Source: Clostridiales bacterium (lineage in GTDB: Bacteria > Bacillota > Clostridia > Oscillospirales > Acutalibacteraceae). Taken from it: a stretch of DNA of 53,353 nucleotides. Where the stretch lies: the NCBI GenBank assembly GCA_012524025.1, contig JAAYSC010000003.1:1-53353 (forward strand), given 5' to 3'. Below, piece by piece: positions 16,948-23,506 of the stretch. Under the pieces are notes generated by a model that worked only from the letters and a program-made list of their open reading frames with translations, had not been told where the DNA came from and did not search any database. Made by a program: the position numbers and the translations under genes. Numbering within the stretch: position 1 is the first letter of the stretch; every line of letters begins with the position of its first letter.

Positions 16948-17682
16948 TCATGTGATCAAAAGCAAGGAGCAGGCCAAAAGGTTTTGGGCCAAATAATAGG
17001 TGATTATATTCACTATTTTCAGCGGATAGCTCTTGGACTTGCTGCCAAAATTGAAAACTGCCAAAAGCGAGTCGGATATCAAAAACAAAAGGGAGCCTAC
17101 TATGAGGATAGCTGCCGCTAAAATGTTCTTACCTCCGCCCGAATCTGTCTGTTTGAGCAAAAGGTAGCCCAGGCCCAAGGCCTTAATGCTCATAATTATT
17201 ATAACCACAACATAAATTATTACCGCCGGAGCGACCGATCCCATTTCAAGCTTTGCTTTTTTCAGAAAGATTGTCAAACCAAGAAGGAGCAAGGTTAACA
17301 AGGTAATTTGTAAAACTCTGCCGCTCTTGCTCGGTTCATCGTAAAATTTTCGGCTTACATGGCTGAAGGCAGAAATATAAAATATGTGGCCCAAGAGAAA
17401 ACTCGCCAATCCAAATATGAAATAGACTTCCGTGTTCTTTACATGCAAGAAGAAATCACCCAACCAACCCAAGACCAAACCCACCAACATCAACTTGGCA
17501 TAAGTCCCCTTGTTTTGGCTGCCCCAGGCAATCAGGAAACCCGTAAAAACAAAAAATGTAGAACAAGTCATTTTTAAGAGCAAAGATTTTTTTGTTTTTT
17601 GGGGCCACATGGCTTTGAGAAAAAAAGGTAAGGTCATAAAACCCAAAATCAGGGGTATTAAAAATAATTTTTCAACCGTCAT
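16948..17682 (-). CDS. YhhN/TMEM86-family membrane protein, lysoplasmalogenase-like
   Basis: 244 aa and almost entirely hydrophobic, with about eight predicted membrane helices. Family signatures are GDFFLH in the third to fourth helix, FLLGHIFYI, and SDSLLAV near the end, which supply the two conserved acidic residues. Characterised homologs hydrolyse the vinyl-ether bond of lysoplasmalogens; anaerobic bacteria make plasmalogens, so the assignment is sensible but unproven here. It lies between two serine hydrolase genes on the same strand with gaps of 40 and 51 bases. The three may act together on lipids or cell-wall material. Confidence 0.78.
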   Translation of the reverse strand: MTVEKLFLIPLILGFMTLPFFLKAMWPQKTKKSLLLKMTCSTFFVFTGFLIAWGSQNKGTYAKLMLVGLVLGWLGDFFLHVKNTEVYFIFGLASFLLGHIFYISAFSHVSRKFYDEPSKSGRVLQITLLTLLLLGLTIFLKKAKLEMGSVAPAVIIYVVVIIIMSIKALGLGYLLLKQTDSGGGKNILAAAILIVGSLLFLISDSLLAVFNFGSKSKSYPLKIVNIITYYLAQNLLACSLLLIT

Positions 17683-17710
17683 AATTCTTGTAACCTCTTA
17701 CAGCAACGAC

Positions 17711-17735
17711 AAAACAGGCCCTTTTGCCTTGTTTT
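17711..17735 (-). terminator. Weak terminator-like hairpin after serine hydrolase B
   Basis: A 9-bp stem with one bulged base and a six-base loop directly after the stop codon, read on the minus strand. The following T-run is short and interrupted, so partial read-through into the YhhN gene is expected. Confidence 0.35.
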
Positions 17736-19326
17736 AATCTTTTAAGCGAGCTCTCTTCTTTGGTTCAACGGTAAAAGCTCCTTTTGACAAAACCCATTTG
17801 GCACCCGCTACCAAGAGTTTGGGCTTTACAAAGTAGCCTACAAAGTCCGCCAAATATTTCATGGTATCTTCACCGTCGGGCACCGAACCCATGTGTACAC
17901 TTATCTTATCGCCGTCAATGGTCAATTTCATTCTTCGCTGGCCTATAGCCTCAAGCGTGCTGACCCAGACCGATAAATTCTCATCATCTTCCCAGGCCGC
18001 TGTTGCGGCTGCGGTAAAGTTATACTGCGAAAGCCTGAAAGGGCTGAATCTGGCCTTGCCGTCCATTCCGCATTCTATGGTGTTTTTATAGAGGCCTTCA
18101 CGCCAAGTAATGGTGCAATAATCGTCATAAAATTTAAAGCGCATTTCTTCAATGTCACCGTGTCGTTCATGGTTCATTTTGGTAACCACGGCAATTACCA
18201 TATTAGCTGTCATGCCCGCCTTGGCAAAAACAGGGTTTTTGGCAAGCTTGATTATTCTGCCTTCCAAGAACTCTTCTTTTTTACTGCGGGGCATGGCCTC
18301 CAAGCGCGGCAAGGGTTTAAGAGTCGGCAGATCTCTTTCGTCCTTTTTGCCTTTTTCCGTAAAAGCTGCCGGGAAATGTCGCCAAACACATTCGCGAGCC
18401 TTATCCTCAAAAATTTCAGAGGCGGTCATGATCAGGCAGGCACCTTGATCGGCAAAAACCATACCGAATTGTGAAAAGAGCCCGTCGGCCCTATAGGAAT
18501 TTTCAACCGGGTTGAGCCAAAATCCGTAGCCGTAACCCTGTATACAAGATATTTCTTCATACTGTAGGCTTTCAACTTGCTTCTTTCCGGCATTTTCAGC
18601 CCAATGGGCAGGTATGACTTGCTTGCCTTCGAATACTCCGCCTTGTTGATAGCACAAGGTGAATTTTGCCAATTCCTCTGTTTTTAAATACATGCCCCAA
18701 CCGCCCGCATCAATGCCTTCGCCGTTTTTTTCCCAAAAGGGCACTCTGCCGAAGCCCAAGGGTTCATAAAGGCGCGGGGTTAGGTATTCACTTAAGGTCA
18801 AACCTGTCAGTTTGGTGATTGCAGCGCTTAAAATGAAGGTGTTTTCACTGACATACCTGAAAAAATTGCCCGGTTCAAAGGCCCATTTGGCCGTGAAAAA
18901 ATCATCTGTCCAAGTATCCCTGGCCTTGTCGGAAAGTGTGGGAACATCTTTTCCCGCAGTCATGGTCAAAAGATGGAAAACATTCAATTTTTCAAGGAAG
19001 GGGTCTTCTTTTTCCGGCCTGTATTCGGGGAAGATGTCCAATATTTTTGTTTCAAGAGTCAGCAAGCCTTCTTCAACCGCAAAACCTATTGCCGTTGCCG
19101 TGAAAGATTTGCTGACCGAATACATAATATGAGGGTCATCGGGCCCCAAAGGGTCCGCATAGGCTTCATAAGCAACCTTGCCCTCTCGCAAAACCATGAG
19201 TGAGTGGCATTCTATACCCTCACCTTCCATGTCTTCAATAAAAGCTGCTATGGCTTTGGTGGAAACACCGACGCTTTCGGGGCTTTTTGCTCTTTTTAGT
19301 TTTGTTGAACCGCTTTTTTTACTCAT
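17734..19326 (-). CDS. Serine hydrolase, class C beta-lactamase-like fold (copy B)
   Basis: 530 aa from ATG 19326, preceded by AAAGGG and GAGG; a longer in-frame start at 19389 would lie upstream of the predicted transcription start and is rejected. SxxK is at S70-K73 (SVSK). The second motif reads RYVSEN where copy A has KYINDN, so the usual Y-x-N is Y-x-S here, which may alter deacylation. The C-terminal ~190 residues match the beta-rich domain of copy A. No signal peptide is seen. The gene is divergent from lexA and its promoter -35 overlaps the LexA box, so it may be induced by DNA damage. Confidence 0.85.
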   Translation of the reverse strand: MSKKSGSTKLKRAKSPESVGVSTKAIAAFIEDMEGEGIECHSLMVLREGKVAYEAYADPLGPDDPHIMYSVSKSFTATAIGFAVEEGLLTLETKILDIFPEYRPEKEDPFLEKLNVFHLLTMTAGKDVPTLSDKARDTWTDDFFTAKWAFEPGNFFRYVSENTFILSAAITKLTGLTLSEYLTPRLYEPLGFGRVPFWEKNGEGIDAGGWGMYLKTEELAKFTLCYQQGGVFEGKQVIPAHWAENAGKKQVESLQYEEISCIQGYGYGFWLNPVENSYRADGLFSQFGMVFADQGACLIMTASEIFEDKARECVWRHFPAAFTEKGKKDERDLPTLKPLPRLEAMPRSKKEEFLEGRIIKLAKNPVFAKAGMTANMVIAVVTKMNHERHGDIEEMRFKFYDDYCTITWREGLYKNTIECGMDGKARFSPFRLSQYNFTAAATAAWEDDENLSVWVSTLEAIGQRRMKLTIDGDKISVHMGSVPDGEDTMKYLADFVGYFVKPKLLVAGAKWVLSKGAFTVEPKKRARLKD

Positions 19327-19364
19327 GTCCTCATCCCTTTCATTAAAAACATTAAAAAGACCTA

Positions 19365-19393
19365 ATATTAAGAAAAAAGACTTTACCAAACAA
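19365..19393 (-). promoter_or_regulatory. Promoter of serine hydrolase B
   Basis: On the minus strand, TTGTTT at 19393-19388, a 17-bp spacer and TAATAT at 19370-19365. The -35 hexamer lies inside the LexA box. Confidence 0.55.
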
Positions 19394-19400
19394 ATGTTTG
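19387..19400. promoter_or_regulatory. LexA (SOS) box
   Basis: CAAACAAATGTTTG matches the Gram-positive LexA/DinR consensus CGAACRNRYGTTYG at 13 of 14 positions (A for G at position 2). It overlaps the lexA -35 element and the -35 of the divergent serine hydrolase promoter, so LexA should repress its own gene and possibly both. Confidence 0.8.
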
Positions 19401-19426
19401 CTTTTTGTTTTTTTTTGTGCTACAAT
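19398..19426 (+). promoter_or_regulatory. lexA promoter
   Basis: TTGCTT at 19398-19403, a 17-bp spacer and TACAAT at 19421-19426 with an extended TG (19418-19419). The -35 overlaps the last three bases of the LexA box. Confidence 0.7.
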
Positions 19427-19455
19427 CCCTCTAAGAGTGTATTTGTTCTTTGTTG

Positions 19456-19470
19456 CGCCCCTTTGGGGCG
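19456..19470 (+). other. Short hairpin in the lexA 5' leader
   Basis: Six G-C-rich base pairs (19456-19461 with 19465-19470) around a three-base loop, just before the AAGGGAG ribosome site at 19473-19479. It could affect ribosome access; no known element is recognised. Confidence 0.4.
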
Positions 19471-19486
19471 GGAAGGGAGCCTTAGT

Positions 19487-20086
19487 ATGAAAGAACTTTC
19501 AAAAAAACAACGCGAGGTATATGATTTTCTTGTCCAAAGCATGCATTGCGGTGCTTCACCCACCGTGCGTGAAATCGGCGCGGCGGTCGGGCTTCGCTCG
19601 CCCTCTTCGGTTCAGTCAATATTAAACACTCTTGAAGAGCGCGGCCACATCAAGCGTGACCCCTTGCTCAAACGGTCTGTGCGCATAGCTGACAGGGCCG
19701 AAAGCATGGTGCAGGTCCCCTTGCTGGGTACGGTTGCCGCCGGTGCCCCTATCTTGGCCGATGCCGAAATCGAAAGCTATGTCCCCTATTCCGGCAGGGT
19801 TTCGCAAGACAAAACCCTTTTCGCCTTGCGTGTCAAGGGTGAAAGTATGCGGGATGCCGGCATTTTAGACGGCGACATCGTTTTTGTTGAAGAGGGTAAA
19901 AATGCCTCTGATCGTGAAAAGGTTGTGGCTCTAATAGAGGACGAAGCGACCGTAAAAACTTTTTTTAGGGAAGACGGCCACATCCGCCTCCAACCTGAAA
20001 ATGACGCTTTTGAACCCATCTTATGCCGGGAAGATGAAGTGATTGTTTTGGGCAAGGTTATAGGCCTTACCAGGTTCTATAAATAG
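19487..20086 (+). CDS. lexA: LexA repressor, SOS regulator and self-cleaving protease
   Basis: 199 aa from ATG 19487, with AAGGGAG upstream; longer in-frame starts run back through the promoter and are rejected. Residues 1-65 form the winged-helix DNA-binding domain (recognition region TVREIGAAVGLRSPSSV). The self-cleavage bond is A85-G86 (VAAGAP), and the catalytic dyad is S120 (GESM) and K157 (ATVKTF). On RecA activation LexA cuts itself and derepresses SOS genes. The gene has its own LexA box at 19387-19400 and a perfect terminator overlapping its convergent neighbour. Confidence 0.97.
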   Translation: MKELSKKQREVYDFLVQSMHCGASPTVREIGAAVGLRSPSSVQSILNTLEERGHIKRDPLLKRSVRIADRAESMVQVPLLGTVAAGAPILADAEIESYVPYSGRVSQDKTLFALRVKGESMRDAGILDGDIVFVEEGKNASDREKVVALIEDEATVKTFFREDGHIRLQPENDAFEPILCREDEVIVLGKVIGLTRFYK

Positions 20087-20107
20087 CAAACTAAATTTGT
20101 TTAATTC

Positions 20108-20644
20108 TTACTCCCCGTTTTCGGGGAGTATTTTTTTGAACCTTTCTATCAGCTGTAAATTTTCACGGCTCAAGCTCAAATAATCCTCCGGGGCTTTCAT
20201 GGCCTCGTCAATCAGGAATTTCAAACCCCACCTATCCGAATACGGCTTTGAGTTTTCATCCCTAAAAGGATTATTGAGCAATAAGGTTAAGACTTCTTCT
20301 GTAAGCGCGGGGGCGTTTTCCCTTAACACTCGTTTTAGGACAAAGACTATGCTGTGTTTGTAAGTGTTTAGCCGCCCGAAGAAGGCAAGCCTGAATGCTT
20401 CTTCTTCAAAAATAAGGCCCGTTAGTTTGGATTTATTTTTCTTGTGTAACAAAAACACCGTTAAGCAAGCAGCATATAGGTCTGATTTGGCCCTGCTTAT
20501 TTCCTCTGTTTGCCCATACTGCTCCAGCATTTCCAAGCAAAATTCCTTGGCGCCTTGAGTGTCCTTATAAGTCAGCTCATCTATATGGGTCAATATTTCC
20601 CGCCGTTTTTTTGAGGCAAAATCAAAAGGGTTTTTCTTTTCCAT
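20108..20644 (-). CDS. Hypothetical protein, third gene of the murL-murD operon
   Basis: 178 aa from ATG 20644, which lies inside the end of murD (23-base overlap); longer in-frame starts would run far into murD. No family is recognised. The protein is soluble, charged and mostly helical in appearance, with segments such as LTYKDTQGAKEFCLEML and LVLKRVLREN, and no signal peptide or membrane helix. The overlap implies translational coupling to murD, so a role near peptidoglycan precursor synthesis is possible but purely positional. Its 3' end is embedded in the lexA terminator. Confidence 0.7.
   Translation of the reverse strand: MEKKNPFDFASKKRREILTHIDELTYKDTQGAKEFCLEMLEQYGQTEEISRAKSDLYAACLTVFLLHKKNKSKLTGLIFEEEAFRLAFFGRLNTYKHSIVFVLKRVLRENAPALTEEVLTLLLNNPFRDENSKPYSDRWGLKFLIDEAMKAPEDYLSLSRENLQLIERFKKILPENGE
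20109..20137 (+). terminator. lexA terminator
   Basis: A perfect 9-bp stem (20109-20117 with 20122-20130), a TTTT loop and seven T residues. The stem also encodes the last residues and stop of the convergent gene at 20108-20644. Confidence 0.9.
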
Positions 20645-21947
20645 ATTCAAAAACCAAGTTTTTAAAGTGATCGCCTTTGTGGGCAAAGTCCCTATATTGA
20701 TTGTAGCTTGCGGCTGCGGGTGACAAGAGGCAGGCGAAGCCCGGGGTCGTAAACTCATAAGCCGCTATAACCGCCGCCTTCATATCTTGGGCTATAATCA
20801 CCTTTTTCCCTTGCCCCATAGCCATAACCGCCCTGCCTATGTCATGGCCCGTTTCAGGCAAGCAAATTAAATTTTTAATGTTTGAAGCATAAAGGTCCTT
20901 GGCAAAGCCGCTATAGTCGAGCCCCCTGTCCTTACCGCCTATAATGAGCGTTTGCACATTTTTCAGTGCCTCAACCGCAGCCATAACGGCCTTGGGAACG
21001 GTGGCTATGGCATCATCATAAAAGTCAATACCCTTAAAGCTACCTATGGGCTCCATGCGGTGCTGCATGCCCTTATAGGCTTGAACCGCCTCATATATAG
21101 CCCCATCACCCACGCCCTCAAGCCTTGCCGCTGCCGCTGCCAAGCATATATCCTTAAAGTTATGCCGCCCCCGCAATCTGGGGTTTAGGTCTGCCAGGCC
21201 GGCCAAAAAATCATCATCTTGGCAATCTTGGGCCTTTAGGGCGATCTTCTTTCCCGGTAACTTATTTAAGTCAATCTTATGGCTTATATTTGAATCGTCG
21301 TCCCCGTCATAAATAAAAAAATCTTCTTCCCCTTGAAAAAGACCTATATTGAGCTTGGCCTTCAGGTAGCCTTCGAAGCCCCTTTTGTAATGGTCCAAAT
21401 GTTCCGAGTGGATATTGGTAAAAACCGCTGTTTTAGGCGAAGCTCTTGTAAACTCCAGTTGGTGTGAGGACATTTCAACAACCGCTGTTTTACCCTCTAA
21501 ACTATCAAGGCTTTCAAAAACCGGCACACCTATGTTGCCTATAAGGCAGGCCTCCTTACCGGCGGCCTTGAGCATTTCATATATCAAGCTTGATGTGGTG
21601 CTTTTGCCCTTGGTACCGGTGACACCTATTATGGGGCAATCCACAAAGCGCAAAAACAAATCGTTTTGGCAGCTTATTTCGGGCCCTGGCGGTAGGCTGA
21701 TGTCTCTAAAAGGGATACCCGGGCTTTTTAAAATCAGGTCAAACTCATCCATGCCGTCAAGGTAGTTTTCGCCTGTCATGAGCCGGGTAAACTTATCATC
21801 TAAATCCACGGCCTTCATGTCGGCTACCGTCAAGGGTTTTTCAGGATAATATTTTCGTAAAAAGTTATAACTTGAGCGACCTTCGCGGCCAAAGCCCAGA
21901 ATGAGCACTTGGGGCTTTTCAAGGTAATCAATCAGTTTTTGATACAT
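20622..21947 (-). CDS. murD: UDP-N-acetylmuramoyl-L-alanine-glutamate ligase, probable L-Glu-adding MurD2 type
   Basis: 441 aa. The Mur ligase layout is complete: an N-terminal UDP-binding domain (LGFGREGRSS), the ATP loop GVTGTKGKSTT in the middle domain, and HSEHLDHYK. Canonical MurD has DSKATN in the C-terminal domain region that positions D-glutamate; here the segment reads DDAIATVP, followed by GGKDRGLD. Replacement of the lysine and asparagine, and the adjoining murL, suggest a MurD2-type ligase that adds L-glutamate for later epimerisation, as described in Xanthomonas. It overlaps murL by 20 bases and the next gene by 23, so all three are coupled. Cytoplasmic peptidoglycan precursor synthesis is secure; the amino-acid enantiomer is inference. 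Confidence 0.92.
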   Translation of the reverse strand: MYQKLIDYLEKPQVLILGFGREGRSSYNFLRKYYPEKPLTVADMKAVDLDDKFTRLMTGENYLDGMDEFDLILKSPGIPFRDISLPPGPEISCQNDLFLRFVDCPIIGVTGTKGKSTTSSLIYEMLKAAGKEACLIGNIGVPVFESLDSLEGKTAVVEMSSHQLEFTRASPKTAVFTNIHSEHLDHYKRGFEGYLKAKLNIGLFQGEEDFFIYDGDDDSNISHKIDLNKLPGKKIALKAQDCQDDDFLAGLADLNPRLRGRHNFKDICLAAAAARLEGVGDGAIYEAVQAYKGMQHRMEPIGSFKGIDFYDDAIATVPKAVMAAVEALKNVQTLIIGGKDRGLDYSGFAKDLYASNIKNLICLPETGHDIGRAVMAMGQGKKVIIAQDMKAAVIAAYEFTTPGFACLLSPAAASYNQYRDFAHKGDHFKNLVFEYGKEKPF

Positions 21948-23322
21948 ATTCGTACATCTCCGCCACAGGTTTTAAAAAGTTTTCGGGTATGGCATTGTCT
22001 TTTTCGTATGCTGCCAACAAACCTTCCGGGGCTTCTTGCCCTTTTTCCGCCTTGTCGTAGTAATATGCGAGTAAGGCGGGCAAACTTTTAGCTTGTTTTT
22101 TATATTTATCCGAAATTAAGTCAAGGGCATAACGAATTTCATCCACCGTCCCCACGCATTCAAAGGGTTTTGTGGCCAACAAGCCCGTAAGGCCCTTAAA
22201 TTCCTCAAGCAAGCTCTCTTTATCAAGTAAATTTTGGCCAAAAATCGCCTCAACCCGCTCCAAGTCCATGAAGGGTGCCAAAATCAGGTAAACAAACAAG
22301 CATTTTGAACACTCGCAACACCAGATATTCTGCTTGCTACCCACATTACAGCTCCTAAAAGCTTCATGAAACTGTGTAAGGGCGGCAAAGCGTTTGGCTA
22401 TCTGTAATTCATTAAAAGCCCGAAGTATACTAAAGTATTTTGTGTGATGACCAAAATGCTCCTTGACATAAGCCGAGAAATCTTTTTCAAACTCAAAGCT
22501 CTTGGAATATTGGTGGTTTACTTGGGTGCCCGGTACACTGGCTTCGTTGGCACTTGATTCATTTGATAAAACGATATTTTCCGCCCCTGTTATGTGCGCA
22601 CAATAAAGCGACAAAAACGCAACTATGGCCGAAAAGGGGGTATGGCCGTTTAGAAAGCCTTCCCTGTTCAAGCGCAAGAGCTCCGGGTCAATTTGCCGAT
22701 AGCTTCTGATTGTATCTTCCCTGCCGTAACCCGCCGCCGCAGCCGTCTGTGTACGAGCCGCTTGGTCATTTACCGTAAAGCAAAGGTTTCTTCCCCTAAA
22801 CTCTGCCAACAAATCCAGGCTCACGCAGGAATCCTTACCCCCGCCGACGGGAATAATATTAAGCCCGCTCGAAATGAACTTTTCTTTTGAATCATCTGCT
22901 TCTTTTACCGAAGACTCCAACTTAAATTCCACAAAGTCGTCAAAACTTGCTTGGATTTTATTTTTATAAAAAAATTCGCCCAGGCCGTTAAACCAGAGCT
23001 TCTTCCACCAGTTAAAATCTTTTTCGTTAAAAAACAAGGGGGGGCAGGCTATGACAAATTTGGGCGAGCAAACACTTTTCCAATAGCTGACGGCTTCAAC
23101 CAAGCCCAAGGCAAAAACAATAGCTTGCGCCCGTCTATTGCCGGGCGCATTTAATATTTTTAAATTTTCCGTAACAATACGCGTTTGTGGGTGGAACTCA
23201 CACAGGCCGGGGATAGAAAAATCAAAACGCAGTAAAATACCGCCCGCATGGGACGAAATGTTATACCCATCATATGAAAACACGGGGTATTCTTGCCTTA
23301 ATTTTTCATACTTTTCCTGCAT
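21928..23322 (-). CDS. murL: MurL, UDP-MurNAc-L-Ala-L-Glu epimerase
   Basis: 464 aa from ATG 23322 (upstream GTGGGG); the 28 residues of a longer ORF lie upstream of the predicted transcription start. The adenylation-type loop GGGKDS is at 160-165, and SNESSANEASVPG plus a NHQYSKSFEFE segment match the MurL family as I know it. A late cysteine cluster (WCCECSKC) is typical too. MurL epimerises the terminal L-Glu of UDP-MurNAc-L-Ala-L-Glu to D-Glu using ATP, replacing the glutamate racemase plus D-Glu ligase route. The directly overlapping, atypical murD supports this. The gene has its own extended -10 promoter and is divergent from the giant dockerin protein. Confidence 0.85.
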   Translation of the reverse strand: MQEKYEKLRQEYPVFSYDGYNISSHAGGILLRFDFSIPGLCEFHPQTRIVTENLKILNAPGNRRAQAIVFALGLVEAVSYWKSVCSPKFVIACPPLFFNEKDFNWWKKLWFNGLGEFFYKNKIQASFDDFVEFKLESSVKEADDSKEKFISSGLNIIPVGGGKDSCVSLDLLAEFRGRNLCFTVNDQAARTQTAAAAGYGREDTIRSYRQIDPELLRLNREGFLNGHTPFSAIVAFLSLYCAHITGAENIVLSNESSANEASVPGTQVNHQYSKSFEFEKDFSAYVKEHFGHHTKYFSILRAFNELQIAKRFAALTQFHEAFRSCNVGSKQNIWCCECSKCLFVYLILAPFMDLERVEAIFGQNLLDKESLLEEFKGLTGLLATKPFECVGTVDEIRYALDLISDKYKKQAKSLPALLAYYYDKAEKGQEAPEGLLAAYEKDNAIPENFLKPVAEMYEYVSKTD

Positions 23323-23346
23323 TTCAAAGCCCCACTTTCTCCGGTA

Positions 23347-23375
23347 ATTATAGCAGAATAGGGCTTTTTCTGCAA
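23347..23375 (-). promoter_or_regulatory. murL-murD promoter
   Basis: On the minus strand, TTGCAG at 23375-23370, a 17-bp spacer ending in TGC and a perfect TATAAT at 23352-23347. The predicted leader is about 18 bases, which fixes the murL start at 23322. Confidence 0.75.
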
Positions 23376-23425
23376 GATAAAATGTCCCCGGCAAGAGGCC
23401 AAACATGAAAGTTACCCTATTATTA

Positions 23426-23454
23426 TTTACTTATAAGCCTTCGGGTGATATAAT
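23426..23454 (+). promoter_or_regulatory. Promoter of the dockerin surface protein gene
   Basis: TTTACT at 23426-23431, a 17-bp spacer and TATAAT at 23449-23454 with an extended TGA. Predicted start is near 23461, leaving a ~46-base leader with AGAGG before ATG 23507. Confidence 0.65.
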
Positions 23455-23506
23455 GTTAGGCGGAACATTACACACAAAAAATAACTCGACTGAAAGAGGT
23501 TTTTGT

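Noticed and set aside
15300-19326. Beta-lactamase antibiotic resistance genes
   Set aside because: They have the SxxK fold but also a large extra domain, no signal peptide and no resistance context.
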